NCBI GenBank assembly: GCA_000467715.1
Contig: AJFK01000724.1
Span: 1-64,000 of the forward strand
DNA length: 64,000 nucleotides
Source of the DNA: Hysterium pulicare CBS 123377
Taxonomy: Eukaryota; Ascomycota; Dothideomycetes; Hysteriales; Hysteriaceae
Direction of reading: 5' to 3'
This document shows positions 20,820-32,819 of the stretch, in pieces (positions within the stretch are counted from its first letter, which is position 1; each line of letters opens with the position of its first letter). The notes beneath the pieces were generated by a model that worked only from the letters and a program-made list of their open reading frames with translations, was not told the origin of the DNA and did not search any database. The position numbers were made by a program, and so were the translations under genes.

Positions 20820-22471
20820 ATGTCTCGGGTCCTCAGTCGAAGCGCGCTGAAAGCCGCTGGGGTTGAGTATGAGGAGAACGTCGTGCCGGTTGATCTATTC
20901 CTTGAAGAATGTCCTCAGGCTCGAATACTAGTGAGGCATCTTCTCAACTTCAGGAACATAGTTACGATGGAAAACTGGGTAAGGAAATTCTTCAGATTGT
21001 GACAACAAAGCAGGTGCTTTGGCCTGATCATTAATGAGGACAGGCGTACGTAGCCGAGCGAGATAAAAGGAACTTGACAGCAATGGAAACGGAGCGGATT
21101 GTGATAGCCACTCCTGAACCAGGTTCAAACGTTCCACGTTCGCTCAAGAAGAGTTGTAATGATCGCTATGATGTCCGACGTTGCAAAGCCAATTTCGAGA
21201 TAGCCGCAGGCATTCAGAGTAAGGCCAGCGGAATTAGTTCAGAAGACGAGGAGCGCTGGACCGAAGTCATCAAAAACCATGTCTTTCATAGGCTGATGAA
21301 AAAGGCAAGACATCTAGAGAATAAGAAAAGGTATTCTGCTGCGGATGCGTTGGCAAGATTCAGAGTGTATGGAACTTCCCGACCCTGAAGTGGTAACAAA
21401 GTCTAATGCGTAGCATAGAGAAAGTCAACATACGTGGGAATTGGGCAGAAGGATCCTCCAAGCATACTGTCAGCCAACGAAATCAGAATTGACCGCACCT
21501 AAACCTGATCTTTTCCTAAGCTTTCATGCATACGAACTGCATGATGAAAAGAGCGGCCCACTAAGTGCAGATGATTATATACACAGCTTCAGCCTAACCA
21601 AACTCTGCGAGCTTTCCAAAAGCACGAAATGGGACTTCAAGAACTCAAAGAACTCGCCAAGCGCTATCGAAAAAAGGCCAAAGAAGATCAAGGTGAACTG
21701 GGCAACCTGTACAAGCGGTACAAAAAGATTGTCAATCAAAACACATATGGGCAATTCGGTTTCAACCCTAGCCCTTGTAAGGGGTTCCATGATACTTCTT
21801 CCTTCTTCAAAGACCTAACTTGCTTTCCGTGGGCTGTCGTTGAATGGAAGCACCAAGGCAAAGTTGGTACGAGCGACGAGACGAAGTTGTTCTGCCAGGC
21901 TGCTAATGGTGCGGCTGTCTGCTTGACCTTGTTAGCAAATGCTGCTGCGGGAGGCCAGCCAGCACCTATTTTGAGTGATATTCGCCCTGTTGTATGTATG
22001 ACGTTTACTGGGCCTGTGACGCGGGTTTGGATTGCGTACATAACAACCGTTCAAGGGGGTTATTATAGATATGTATGTTCTTCGCTACATGTCTGTTGGT
22101 TCTATGCTTATTCAAGGCAGCGAATGAGTTGTATCTGGAAAGGGAGTTTGAATAACCTCATCGATAACGTGAAACTATGCGTTATAATCGAGAACCTCCA
22201 TTTCTGGGCAATGAACCACCTACGCCCTTGGCTCTTCAGCTGCATTGAACAATGGCGCCGTTCCATCGCAGCGATCGAAAACGCGATCGAAAACGCAAGC
22301 GACGACGCAGGAGATGATGATTCCGACTCCACGGAATCAATCACTAACCTGGACTTTAAGCTTAAGCGGGCGGCCACGATAGATGATTACATAGGCGAAG
22401 ACGACGACGACGATAGTGAATACTATTCTGAGTATCACCAGGAAGAGGACGACGACGACGACGACGACGAC

Positions 22472-22506
<35 letters not shown>

Positions 22507-22600
22507 CGATGACGACGACGACGACGATGAAGATGATAGTGAGGACGAGGGCCGAAAAACTTCCAAGTTCACTGCGGTCTATCGAAGGAAAACAAGGTGA
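20820..22600 (+). CDS. Fungal PD-(D/E)XK nuclease-like protein with poly-Asp tail
   Basis: Belongs to a family of long fungal hypothetical proteins that I recognise by CFPWAVVEWKH (an E-x-K catalytic-like motif), CQAANGAAVCL, RVWIAY and MSCIWKGSL followed by NVKLCVIIENLHFWA. The core looks like the PD-(D/E)XK fold. Inferred introns begin at GTAAGG after NW (near 20977), at GTGTATGG (near 21365), and at 22073-22120 (48 nt, in frame). Between the second and third blocks the frame changes once without a good intron, so the gene may be broken or carry a sequencing error. The C-terminal region holds 27 consecutive Asp codons. It lies between the small kinase and NLR2, as is usual for accessory neighbourhoods. 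Function unknown. Confidence 0.65.
22448..22528 (+). repeat. (GAY)27 trinucleotide microsatellite encoding poly-Asp
   Basis: 81 bases of uninterrupted GAC/GAT codons: a GAC block, a long GAT block, then mixed GAC/GAT. The blocks of identical codons show that the DNA repeat itself has expanded. The antisense strand reads as poly-Ile/Val and is not a gene. Confidence 0.97.
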
Positions 22601-23053
22601 TTCAGATGACGATGATGAAGGATAATCTCGAAGAGACTTTCCCTTACAGTTATTCAGAGAGGGGATGAGCCCTGCAATTCCACCATTGAGCCAACTTATG
22701 ATTATCGACACTTGGAAGAATCGCATATGCTGTATATAGCTAGTAGCCTGTTTGCTTTGCTCAATGTATTTTCAAGATCCTTCCACCTCAGATCTTGTTC
22801 CTCGTTGTGAAGCAAGATGACAGCGATGACTAATAAAAGCAACCGGGACAGGTTGCCGCTTTGGCCATATGGCATATGGCCATGCCATGAGAGATCCTGG
22901 GAGATTCGAGTGCGATGACTAACGTGGATTGTGTAGAGTGTCGCGAGAACTTGTGATCAATGGATCCAAATCTGAATGGTCACTAATGGGCAGTGTATTA
23001 ATATTCATACTTTGGCTAATAGCTTTACGACTTACCTCTCATTGGCGAGTCCA
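22601..23053. other. Intergenic, convergent 3' ends
   Basis: About 450 bases between the PD-(D/E)XK-like gene and the 3' end of NLR2. It includes the short palindrome-like run gccatatggcatatggccat near 22863. No gene is seen. Confidence 0.45.
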
Positions 23054-26000
23054 CTAGATTCCAGGAGATGGGGGTGGTGCAAATCGCCGTAGCGCATCCT
23101 TGACCATCTCAATGCATTCCCTCACTTTCTCCGACTCTCGAGAGTCTGCTGTCTTCCAAGCATTTACGAGGGCTTCGATGGGCCATCGCCAATCCAACAT
23201 GAGTGCCAGGCTTTGTATACTTCCGAATTTAATGGCGCTTTGTAGCTCTTGTGCTGCGTAGACCGCATCGATATCACCCTGTGCCATATAAAATGGCATC
23301 AAACGTTGTACAGCTTCTACCATGTCATATCTTGCAGCCCAGCGAACGCAGTGTACACCCCGTGTTCTGAACTCCGAAATTGACCACCGCAATCTAGGCT
23401 GTGATAAAAGACAACATATGATGTCTTCTTCGGGGCTATGGGAAGGCTGAAAGCGATGACGTGCATCATTTTCCAAGTCCATCTCTTTGATGGATTCAAA
23501 CGCGATCCCTAGAGCGGTTCTTTCTTTCCGCAGCATGAAGGACAACTCTTTACTTGAAAAATTGACGTCTGCTAATCCATTATGGATAAGAGACTTGACA
23601 AGCGGTGCATTCACACGCTTAGTAGCGTACAGTAGAAGCAGCCCGCATGACTCAGTTATGCCCTCAAACTTGCACCTCAGCCACTCGCAAATCTTTTCGA
23701 CCTTTCTATGAGGAGCACTGCCAAGGCATCTGACTATATTGTCGAAACGTCGGTGACACATTGAGGTTGGTAAGCCCAGCTGATGGAACAAGATCAGTCT
23801 CACAGCTCGGTAGTTCTCGTCTTGTATTGCCTTAGTAAGCCCTAGGGAAACATGATCTTGCAAACGTTCTAGGGGTCTGCAGGACCACCAGTTAATGGTC
23901 AAGATACGGCGTAGGGCGACGTGGTTTTCGTTTGCAACCGCAATTCGCATTGCTTCGGCTAGTATCATATCGTATACCATATCGCTTTCGTCCCATGATC
24001 GGACCACAGAGCAAAGGAATCAAGCATCTTTTCAGACTGACTCGCAACTCTATAGGCCATACTGCCGCTCAGAATCCTTTCTTCGGGGAAGACCGAAAAG
24101 CTTAGGATGAATTCGAAAAATGATTCCTTCAAGCCGATCATTCCCGGAGTCCACTTAGGGAGCACTAGTCGTAAAAAGGAGAGTCCGGTGGAACTAAGCG
24201 CCCAGGTGTACATAGAATGCCAACTGCTTTCCTCGTAGCGCGCAGGATTTGCATTGAGATATGTGTCAGAAGTCCAAGGCCGAAAGTTGAAAATCAGTTG
24301 ACGTTCTAAAGCCAAGTTTCTGAAAGCGGGCCAGCAGGAACAATTTTCTGATAATCGAGACGAGTGCGATGCCCAGTACTCGATTACATATTCTAACAGA
24401 GAGTACTTCTTCTTGAGCAATTCGGTCGGCGGTGATTTGAGAGTCGGAATACTAAATTTGAGTTCTAGGGATGCGCTGCCAGAAGAATCTCCATTCCAGT
24501 TCCCCCGGGGAAGACTTTGCGAATGATAGATGCGAAAGGAATTTGGTTCCAAATGACACGCCTGGCAGTTGTACTGCTAGTAGTCAAAGCCGGCGGTGGC
24601 TTTATCATTTGAGTTTCGAAGTCGGAGAATGACAGATAGGCCACACAAATTTCTCCGATTTCCAAGTCAGCTTCTTCGTAACTGAAATGGGTACTAGAAA
24701 TGGGATACGTGGATTGCCGTGGAGTTGAACACAAGAATTGCTGTACGGTATGATGAGCAAGGCTGACGGTAAGATCCTCTCGATCAAAAATGACTAGATT
24801 TCCACATTGACTAATCAATCGTTCTCCAGAGTTTGTGGCAATTCGCTCAGGGTGGAGAAACTTGTCCGATTTGTTCAAACCGATTGCCTCCTCTAATTCG
24901 TCAATGCGCAGTGGTCGACGCGCACATATTACCCATCGAAAGATCTTCTCGGCCATTTGGTGCTTTATCTCACCACCGGCGCTGTTATATATTTTTGATA
25001 TGATACGAGAGTAAGTCTCCGATAAGTCTCTTGGGAGATTTCGAAGGGTTTGTCGAATTGACTCTTCTGTCAGCGCCTCACCAAGGTCGATGAGTTGGAA
25101 TTTCACCCAGAGAAACCTTTACCACAACTTCATTAGTATGCGCGTGATGAATCAAGGGCGGGGTCATGCTACTTACATATCGTGAGCGCCTTTCACAAGA
25201 GCATCTACAATATCGGTCTCTAAATCAGGATTGTTTGTAATAAGTTCGCGATGCCGGAAGGTAGCTTCGATTGTACCTTGTATGTAAGCGGAGATGTCTT
25301 GGCGAAGGTTGTTCAGAGTCAAGGTAATGGACCGGTACTGTTTGAATGACTCCCTAATAAATGGTTTTTCCCGGCGGCTCGTCACAAAGATTTTGACAGT
25401 ACTCAGCGTTTGCTGTAACATACAGTTCACTAGTCTCAAAACTAAAGTCTGGCCTTCTCGTTTAAGTTCATCTATACCATCCAGGACAAGGAATACTGCG
25501 GTGAATCGAGAAAGAAATTGGGATAGAGCATTTAGAAGTTGGTCCGTCCCGGAACTAGCGACACAGCTGTCGTATAACCGGAAAATATCTTCATCGAAGT
25601 TATCGAGTTGGAATCGAACTAAGACTTGTTTAAGTAGACTGCCTAGAAGATTGTGCGGTTCGAGAGAGGACTGATCTGAGTAATCGCAGTAGTAATAGGC
25701 TAACAGGGAGCTCTGTCCGCTATACGAAGTGCTCAAATCCTCGACTAAGCTTGACGATAGAACCGTTTTCCCGGATCCCGGTATGCCGAAGCAACAGAAA
25801 CAATCAGAACCTTCCGATTGAAGCCAGGACTGGAATCCAAGATCCTGCAGAAGCCAACTGGATGTACCAGGATGGCGAAGGGCGGTGTTTTTCCTATGCC
25901 TGTTTTGGTAATCTACCGTAGAAAGACACGATAGCAGTTGCTCGCGGCGTCGAACCTTTTCATTGCGTTCCTGTAATGCTCGGTTGGCTATTTCAATTTC

Positions 26001-26770
26001 ACGGTTCCGAGCAGACTCGATCATATGAGCAAGACCGGCTTCTTTCTCGACTTCTTTTTGATGTTTTCGGAACTCCGCCATATGATCTTCGAACTGTTGA
26101 CGAAAAGGTTTCCATAGTCCTCTGCAAGCAATCGAAAGGGGAACTGAAATGGTCAACGTCATCTCAGGTTTTGAGGATCGTGTCGAACCTACTCGAAGCA
26201 TTGTTTGCTCGGAGGAACAAAACTTTTGCTCGCGTACAGAATCTAATTATGTCAAGGTATGCCGCAGACAACGTACGAAGGAGGCGTTCGTGGTTTGGGA
26301 ACAGCGCTTGATAAACATGAAACCGTGGGATGGCGTCTCCAATGCGAGCGAACATTTCCACAATTTTCTCTTGATATTTCGAGCTTTCTCTAGCAAACTA
26401 GTGGTCAAAGGGTCAGCAACCGCATGTGACGCAATCAATATTGCAATGACTTAGTGCTCACATGTAGGACAACCCTGATGCTTCCCCACAAAGGACATAA
26501 CAAGAGACTAGAAGCGTTCGCAAATACATCAAGAGCCTTTCCGTAATCTTCAATGGCATCAATAATAGGTGCCATCTTTTCCTGTAGGGCCCACATCCTA
26601 CTTCCTTTTGCATGCACTTTCTGAGCCGCACTGGCAGAGTAAAAGATGTTCTCCAGATTTGCGTAATTGAATCTTTTCGTATCATCCTCAGATAAGTTTT
26701 CGAGGAACCTACGCTTAGCTGCCTCCCATGGCTCTGTGGGGATGGGTAAATCCGTTCTGATCTCGGTCAT
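23054..26770 (-). CDS. NACHT STAND receptor (NLR2), paralogue of NLR1, two frame breaks
   Basis: Likely exons are 26770-26462, 26397-26193, 26143-25177 and 25116 onward; phases agree at each join and mirror the exon borders of NLR1. The N-terminal domain ends LWGSIRVVLH. NACHT has Walker A GIPGSGKTVL and Walker B-like VFLVLDGIDEL. The intron at 25176-25117 restores MFLWVKFQL, as in NLR1. The coding pattern then continues in three successive frames, changing near 24502-24510 (a C5G4 run) and again near 23965-24007. I found no introns with good borders and phases there, so NLR2 is either decaying or affected by sequence errors. The C-terminal region is helical and ankyrin-like but lacks the sharp repeats of NLR1. 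Confidence 0.7.
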
Positions 26771-27383
26771 AATGCTGATATGGTATGGGGATGTGGCATC
26801 GATCCAGAAAGAGTCGATACAGAGAGTTATGAAATCTGCAAGTAGTCATGCAGGACGGACGGACTCAAGGAGAAGTGCAAGAAAACTAGCTAGGGACGCG
26901 ATATCGGCGTGAAATTCAGCAGAATCAAAGGCCTCTCGCGTTTGAAAAATTCTCATCAATACCAAAAGAGAAGTGGAGGAAGGCAGAACGCTAAGAAAGG
27001 CTGAAAAAAAAGGTAGGCACCCCTCATCAGCCTGAGAGATAATGGCGGGGAATCAGCCTCGTGATAAGCCTTGAGCTGCAAGGCTGAAAATGAGGCTCCT
27101 GACCAATCACATTCCTTAAACTCGGGATCCTAAATAGAGATGCCATTCGCTCGAACTTGTTGATATAAAGCAATCTTTAGAAATTTGGGGAGAGAGCGCC
27201 AATCCAGATATTGACCATATGACAACCCTCATTATGGAGTTTCGGAAAATCATCTGCTTGCTAAAGCTTTTCGCTCGGCTTACGTGTGTACAGCGACCGA
27301 GTATATGAAGTGATGACGCACCATGGAATCTAAGAAGCTATCAAAGACTAATGCCGCGGCTCCATTCTGCTTCAAGTGTGGGC
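26771..27383. other. Intergenic
   Basis: About 610 bases upstream of NLR2 and downstream of the aldo/keto reductase gene. Nothing beyond a presumed NLR2 promoter is visible. Confidence 0.45.
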
Positions 27384-28446
27384 TCAATCGCCAATCAATC
27401 GGTTGAACGCAGACCTGATCGGATTCCATTTTGACTCGTTAGCCGCAGCCCAATCCTTGACCTTTTTGATGCCTGCAAGGTCTTCTTCCATGTGTTGAAT
27501 CGAAGTGGTGCCATTGAGCACGACAATTCCCAGATCCATCACGAGGCTATACAAAGCCACAGAGCTGCTAACTTTAGCTGAATCAGCAAGCACATGTATT
27601 GGCTCAGAACTCAGCAACTTAGGATTTCCACTCAACGTCCAGAATGATTGGTATTTGATGTTGTGTTGCTGACAGAAGTTTCGTAGCGGCTTGTCATATT
27701 TCGTGGCTGAATAGAAGCGATTCTGAACGACAGATGGCTTGATAGTTGAACTATTGTATATGGCTTCCAGGACTTGTAGAGTGACATTCGAGATACCGAG
27801 CTTCCGGATCTTGTGAGGAACGTATGATTCAAGGAGTTTCCAGGCCTCCAATGTCTGGTCAATGGTTGGAAGTGGTGAGTGAAGGAGAAGACAGTCAAGA
27901 TACGAATTCGCATCTGGTTCTTCTTCTGGACGAAGATTCTCGAGAGAAGATGCCACAGATGTGTGAATCTGGGTTTCCAATGGATCCAAGGGATGATAGG
28001 GCATATTGTTGAGATCCTGGCCGGCTGGTGTTGTGTATTTGGTTTGGAGCTAGGAAGGTGAGACGCCATAATTGAAGGGTTCCTTTAGTGTCTGAACTTA
28101 CGTAAATGTCTTTTCTTCTGATATTACCTTCCTTGAAAGTTTCTCGTAGCGCGTTGCCGACCAATGCCTCTTGGTAATGTCGCGGTTGAGCAGCGGTATC
28201 AATTGAACGAAAACCTACTGCTAACGCGTCTTTGACCAGTTTTGTAGTCTTGTCCTTTTTCCAAGCAGTGCCATATATGAATTCAGGCTCTGAACTACCG
28301 GATAGTAATCCGGAAGAGGATGGATTCGTAGACATGCTTGCGCAAGAAGTCTTTATGACACTATCTTGTTGGCCTATCCTTCGTGGTATGTTCTTGATGC
28401 CTTTTAAAGAACGGAGAGCTGCTTTGAAAGTCGCCGCCGGGTTCAT
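27384..28446 (-). CDS. Aldo/keto reductase
   Basis: NADPH-dependent aldo/keto reductase. Exons 28446-28102 and 28049-27384 give an exact 336-aa frame. The catalytic tetrad is visible: Asp in SIDTAAQPRHY, Tyr in the same segment, Lys in LQTKYTTPAG (restored by splicing), and His in LLLHSPLP. Cofactor-side motifs include KLGISNV and a late VLNGTTS. The first 40 residues (with LRSLKGIKNIPRRIG) precede the usual family start and are basic, so a mitochondrial leader or a later start at the Met of MSTNPSSSG is possible. It is divergent from the riboflavin kinase gene, with 251 bases between starts. Substrate unknown. Confidence 0.87.
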
Positions 28447-28697
28447 TTGAAATTGATTCGGATGTATGATGAAAGAATGAGCCTGCTTGAATATCCAATG
28501 TGAGGTTCGAGGTATGTTAATTTACACTGCTTACGAAGCAAAATTGTATCGAAACAACCACCGCCTTTGCCCCACCAAACGGAAGGCTCCAAGCTTCCGT
28601 CGGCATCACCACCTTGACGTGCAGAAGCTCAACACCAAATATCTATACAGAATCCTCTCAAAGCCTCCCGGCCTCAGAGCTCACACAAATATCTACA
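28447..28697. promoter_or_regulatory. Shared divergent promoter, aldo/keto reductase and riboflavin kinase
   Basis: 251 bases between two start codons facing away from each other. No motif is clear enough to name. The call rests on gene arrangement. Confidence 0.45.
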
Positions 28698-29683
28698 ATG
28701 CCACCCCCGTCAGGTCCACGGGACCCAATCGCCGGTCCAGACACCCCCGAAGCTCCATTGCCACTCAAGCTACGGGGCGAAGTAATAAAAGGATTCGGGC
28801 GAGGAAGTAGAGAGGTATGCGCAACTCCTTTTCAATCCAGTCAACGATAGCTTGTCTAGCATCATGACATTGTCTTCCTGCCCTCGCACAATGCCATTAT
28901 CTCACAACCCACGTTTCGCCGCAACACGAAGCACAATTCTCAGCCTCAAAAGGACGAAGCGATCATTCACACATGTGAAGGCCCACAGCGGGTTATCGAA
29001 GCGGGGAAACGCGATTGTCAGTGCTTCACACGAACAATTAGCACACGGCGCGCGCTCAGTTCCTACTTACACCTCTAACACTTACACTTTGACACAAGCA
29101 CATTCAACTTTACTAGAACCCTAAAGCTAACTCCCACCCTCTCACCCAGTAGCTCGGCATCCCAACCGCCAACATCCCCATCTCCGGCCTAAGCATAAAC
29201 GGCCACGAAGACCTCCAATCCGGCATCTACTACGGCTGGGCCGGGCTGGATTTCACCTCCGCATCCCACACGCCCACCTCCACCTCAACCTCGCACAACT
29301 TCTCAGTCGCAGATCTAGAATCCCGCTCAACAACACCCCTCCCCATCCCTTCCACCACCGCCTCAGAACCCTCCAACAGCAAAGAAACACCAGGCCCCCA
29401 CATCTACCCCATGGTAATGTCGCTCGGCTACAACCCCTTCTACAAAAACACCGTCCGCAGCGTCGAGGTGCACATTATGCATTCTTTCCCCTCGGATTTC
29501 TATGGCGCGCGGCTTAGTCTACTGGTTCTGGGGTTTATTAGACCCGAGTACGATTATGTGAGTAAGGAGGCGCTGGTGGAGGATATTAGAGAGGATATAA
29601 GGGTTGCGAGGAGGAGCTTGGAGAGGGAGGGGTATGTTGGGTGGAAAGGGGATGCGTGGTTGAGTGGGGAGGGGGCAAGCTAA
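28698..29683 (+). CDS. FMN1: Riboflavin kinase (Fmn1)
   Basis: Phosphorylates riboflavin to FMN. Exon 1 is 28698-28814 and exon 2 is 29153-29683, together 215 aa, the usual size. Splicing joins [13 protein letters not shown] to [10 protein letters not shown], the nucleotide-binding start of the family. Then come [29 protein letters not shown] and [12 protein letters not shown], the last two carrying the catalytic Asn and Glu region. The tail [20 protein letters not shown] is typical. A Ser/Thr/Pro-rich insert of about 45 residues lies between the GWAGL and MSLGYN blocks, as in several fungal orthologues. The single intron (28815-29152, 338 nt) is unusually long for this window. Confidence 0.93.
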
Positions 29684-30387
29684 GGGGGCATGTGAAGGTA
29701 GGAGGGCTTGGGTGGATTGGAGATATGAGGGTGCACTGTGCGATAGACGTGAGGGTGCGGATACCCTTGCTATGAATACATTACGAATTAGAATAGAGCA
29801 TAGATGACAATAATAACTACACTCAAGACCATTCAAACACAGTTGCACTTATTTCACAAACAAGTATCTATTCGAAAACTATCCAGTCATAGCTGATCTC
29901 ATATATCCTTACTCCATCTAAGCCAATCCAAACCAGTTGATGCCCTGTACCATTACCCCATTACCCCATTACCCCATTTCCAAATAAATAAAAACTCTTA
30001 ACAATAATAACACCAATCCAATAGAGCAACCCCAAGTCGCACCCGTGTATATCCCAAACCTACATCCAAACCTAGCTTTAGTACGTACAAGTACACAATC
30101 GCACTCTTCGGAGACGGGAAGAAGAAAGGCCAAAAATCATGAAAATAAAAAGGAAAGAATGCATATGCACACACAAAGCAAAAGAGGTAAAATCCAGAAC
30201 TTTTACGAAGGTAATCCTGAAGTTAAGGAAATGGAATTTTGAAATGGAAAGGAAATGCGCATAGTTAAAGAGGGCGAGATAGAGGCCATGCTAATGGCTC
30301 CGACAGGAAAGGAGGTAGGGCCGCCCTTGAGGTACGGGGGAAGTAGGAGGGGAAAATAGTGAGGACGATATGTGGCAGCCAGCGTTT
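29684..30387. other. Intergenic, convergent 3' ends
   Basis: About 700 bases between the ends of FMN1 and AcuK/Ert1. It is A-rich and holds a short tandem repeat near 29950-29980. No gene is supported. Confidence 0.45.
29950..29980. repeat. Short tandem repeat, unit CATTACCC
   Basis: About three and a half perfect 8-base copies in a row between two 3' ends. A simple minisatellite-like tract, probably variable in length. Confidence 0.85.
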
Positions 30388-32819
30388 CTATTGGATGTCG
30401 TAACGAGAATTCTGGAAGGGGAGGCTGAGATGGAAGATTAGGAGGTGCGAGCAGAAAGCGACATGCAGGCAGTGGTGATCTCGATTATAGGATAGGCAGT
30501 ATCTGTCGTAAGCTGTTAGTAAACCCGTGGATTTTCCGGAGTCTAGAGTAGGCTTCTCATGATTCAACTTACGCTCATGACAATAAGCATCGGCATATCG
30601 AAATTGTCTCTCCGAACATGCCACCCAATCATACAATCCACCATTCCATCTTTAGCACCCAGCATTCCCATTCCCGTTTCAGTATGGAGATGACTCTCAA
30701 GTTTAGCAGCCTGCTGCTCCTGCTTAACGGCGTGACTATTACGGCGACTAAGCGAATTCAAGTCTTCCAGCTGAGCAATATCCTCTTTAGTGCGGTATTT
30801 GAGAAACTTGACACGTCGTCTGATCATGCCTCTGGAATCCGCAAATGCGACCGTGGAGAAGTCTTCGAAGAACTGTACGACTGAGTCTTCGTCCATTAGG
30901 TCGACGATCGAGACGGGTCGCGGACCGTTGTCTTCTTGTTGGCCTGTCATGAGAGGTGTTCGACCACTTCGAGATGTAGTTCCGCTTTCGCCTGAGAATT
31001 CGCGCTTGGAGCTAGGGGTGTTGACGTTCAGATTCGGCTCTTTGCCCAGCAATACGTCCCTTCGCCACCCAGTGAGAATGCTAAACTCGTTGCCCATGAG
31101 GGCGACTTCACCTGTTCGGCGTAAGACGAGGGTAAGTGTTCCGGTTAGGTCGATGGCATCTTCTAGAGTCAGGAGCTGTCTTTGCAAGTTTTTCTCGCTG
31201 TTGATCAGATCGTTTCTGTCCAAGTCCATACCGCAGGCAATCAGCGTTGGCCGGAGTTTTGCTATGGCTTTCGCGATCTGGTGGACCTTTTGTGGAGGAT
31301 ATCGAGCCTGGGTGATTTCTCGGAGACGATGAAAGCCCAATGGATAAGGCCATGGCTCTTTGATGCCATCATAAATGTAGCTTGTTTCTCGCCGACGTTT
31401 TCGAAGGAATGGATTGGACTGAATTGGCTGAAGAGGAGTACTATGAAGCTGGTGCGAATGGTTTCGTTGCTGTGGCCGATTGATTGTTGGTGAACGCTGG
31501 GACATTTGCTGCTGATTTGACGTCGCGAAGAAAACAGCGGCTGACATCGGATTATCGGTATCGTACGCAGAAGTTGCTTCTGCCCCTGTTGAGGCTGGGC
31601 TTGCACTTGAGAGGCTACTTGGCCCCTGCCCAATTGCATAAGCATGCGGTAGACCATTGATACTGTCATGTCGGTGTTGAGAATTCTCGAGATTGGTAGT
31701 ATTGGGAGTGTTGTTCGGTGTCTGCACATGAGTGATGCTGCCCTGCCTGGAGTGTGAGTTCTGCCAGTCTTGACTCGGCAGCCCGTCGGAACCATAAGGC
31801 ATACTTGCAGCCAGAGTGGGTTTTTCAGAAAATGGCCCTGAAGACATCTGAGGATTATACATGCCAGCAGCTTGATTCAACGGATTCATCAAGTTGCTAT
31901 CGCTTGGTGGTGTCTCGGCTGCTCCAGAAGACATATGGCCCAGCATACCAAATTCTAACGCACCATAATGGTTCCCAAAATTCAGACTTGCGATGTCGAA
32001 GTTGAACAGCGCTGGATCACTAGGATCGAACAGTGGGCCACCAAAAGGTTGCATTTGGGATTGCGTCACTTGTGGTAGAGAGTTGGACAAGGTCTGAATC
32101 GGTGTCTGTTGGTTGCCTTGGCTATACGGCGGCGATATTGGTGCTTGCTGGTTGCCAAACGTGCTCCTCACGGGACCATCTTGCACTGGTGTCAATTGGC
32201 CTTGTGCTGGATTCTGCCCGTACACACTGAAGTTGTTCAGGGGAGCCTGAGGGTAGACGTTGCCCTGTTGGGCGAGTGAGACCGCTGCTGGTACTTGACC
32301 TGGAAGCGAGGCTGCATAACCTCCATTGAGATGGGGATAACTGCCACCCACTCCGGGCATCAGAGCCTCGTTAGGAGCATCATGAAGGTATTTTGCTTTT
32401 TTCCTGACGCCATCCATACAACCAGCTTCAAGGCCACGTTTGATGCATCTGTGGCATGGTCGTTCATCCCCTAGAAAGTACTATGGGTTAGACTGGGGGC
32501 TGAATTTGTGATTGATCTCCAGCCAGGTATGTAAATTTTTACTTTCGACTTTTTACTGAAATCAAAACTGAATGGAGGGGGTGAACATACCACATGTGAG
32601 ATGGGCTCTCTGGCAGGCATAACATGCCCTCCGTGCTTTCTTCCTCCTTGGTCTCAGTGGATCTTTCGCATTGGATTTAGTCTGGCCATTGCCAGTCTGC
32701 TGCGATGGTGAGGCATCACTTGAAGCGCGCTCAATCTTCTGCTCAGCCATCTCGGTCCCGTCTTGATCACCGCTGTAGTCCGGTGAGGGAGATGCATCTT
32801 CGGCGTCTGGGGTGGACAT
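30388..32819 (-). CDS. ERT1: Transcription activator of gluconeogenesis (AcuK/Ert1 family)
   Basis: Nuclear Zn2Cys6 regulator that in Aspergillus (AcuK) and yeast (Ert1) activates gluconeogenic genes on non-fermentable carbon. Exons 32819-32591, 32470-30573 and 30411-30388 give an exact 716-aa frame. The zinc cluster is split by the first intron: [15 protein letters not shown] joins [12 protein letters not shown], followed by the diagnostic [14 protein letters not shown]. The long middle is Gln/Asn/Ser/Pro-rich and disordered. The C-terminal part holds a PAS-like domain ([20 protein letters not shown]) and ends in a 7-residue exon NSRYDIQ. The start at 32819 (MSTPDAED) was preferred over the upstream Met at 32861 because orthologues begin with a similar short MST- segment. 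Confidence 0.92.

Noticed and set aside
22337-22726. Minus-strand frame rich in Ile and Val opposite the poly-Asp run
   Set aside because: It is the antisense reading of the GAC/GAT repeat; the composition follows from the repeat and has no other support.
22860-22890. Palindromic run of catatggc words considered as a regulatory site or transposon end
   Set aside because: Short, simple and unpaired with any partner; no element boundary or target-site duplication found.
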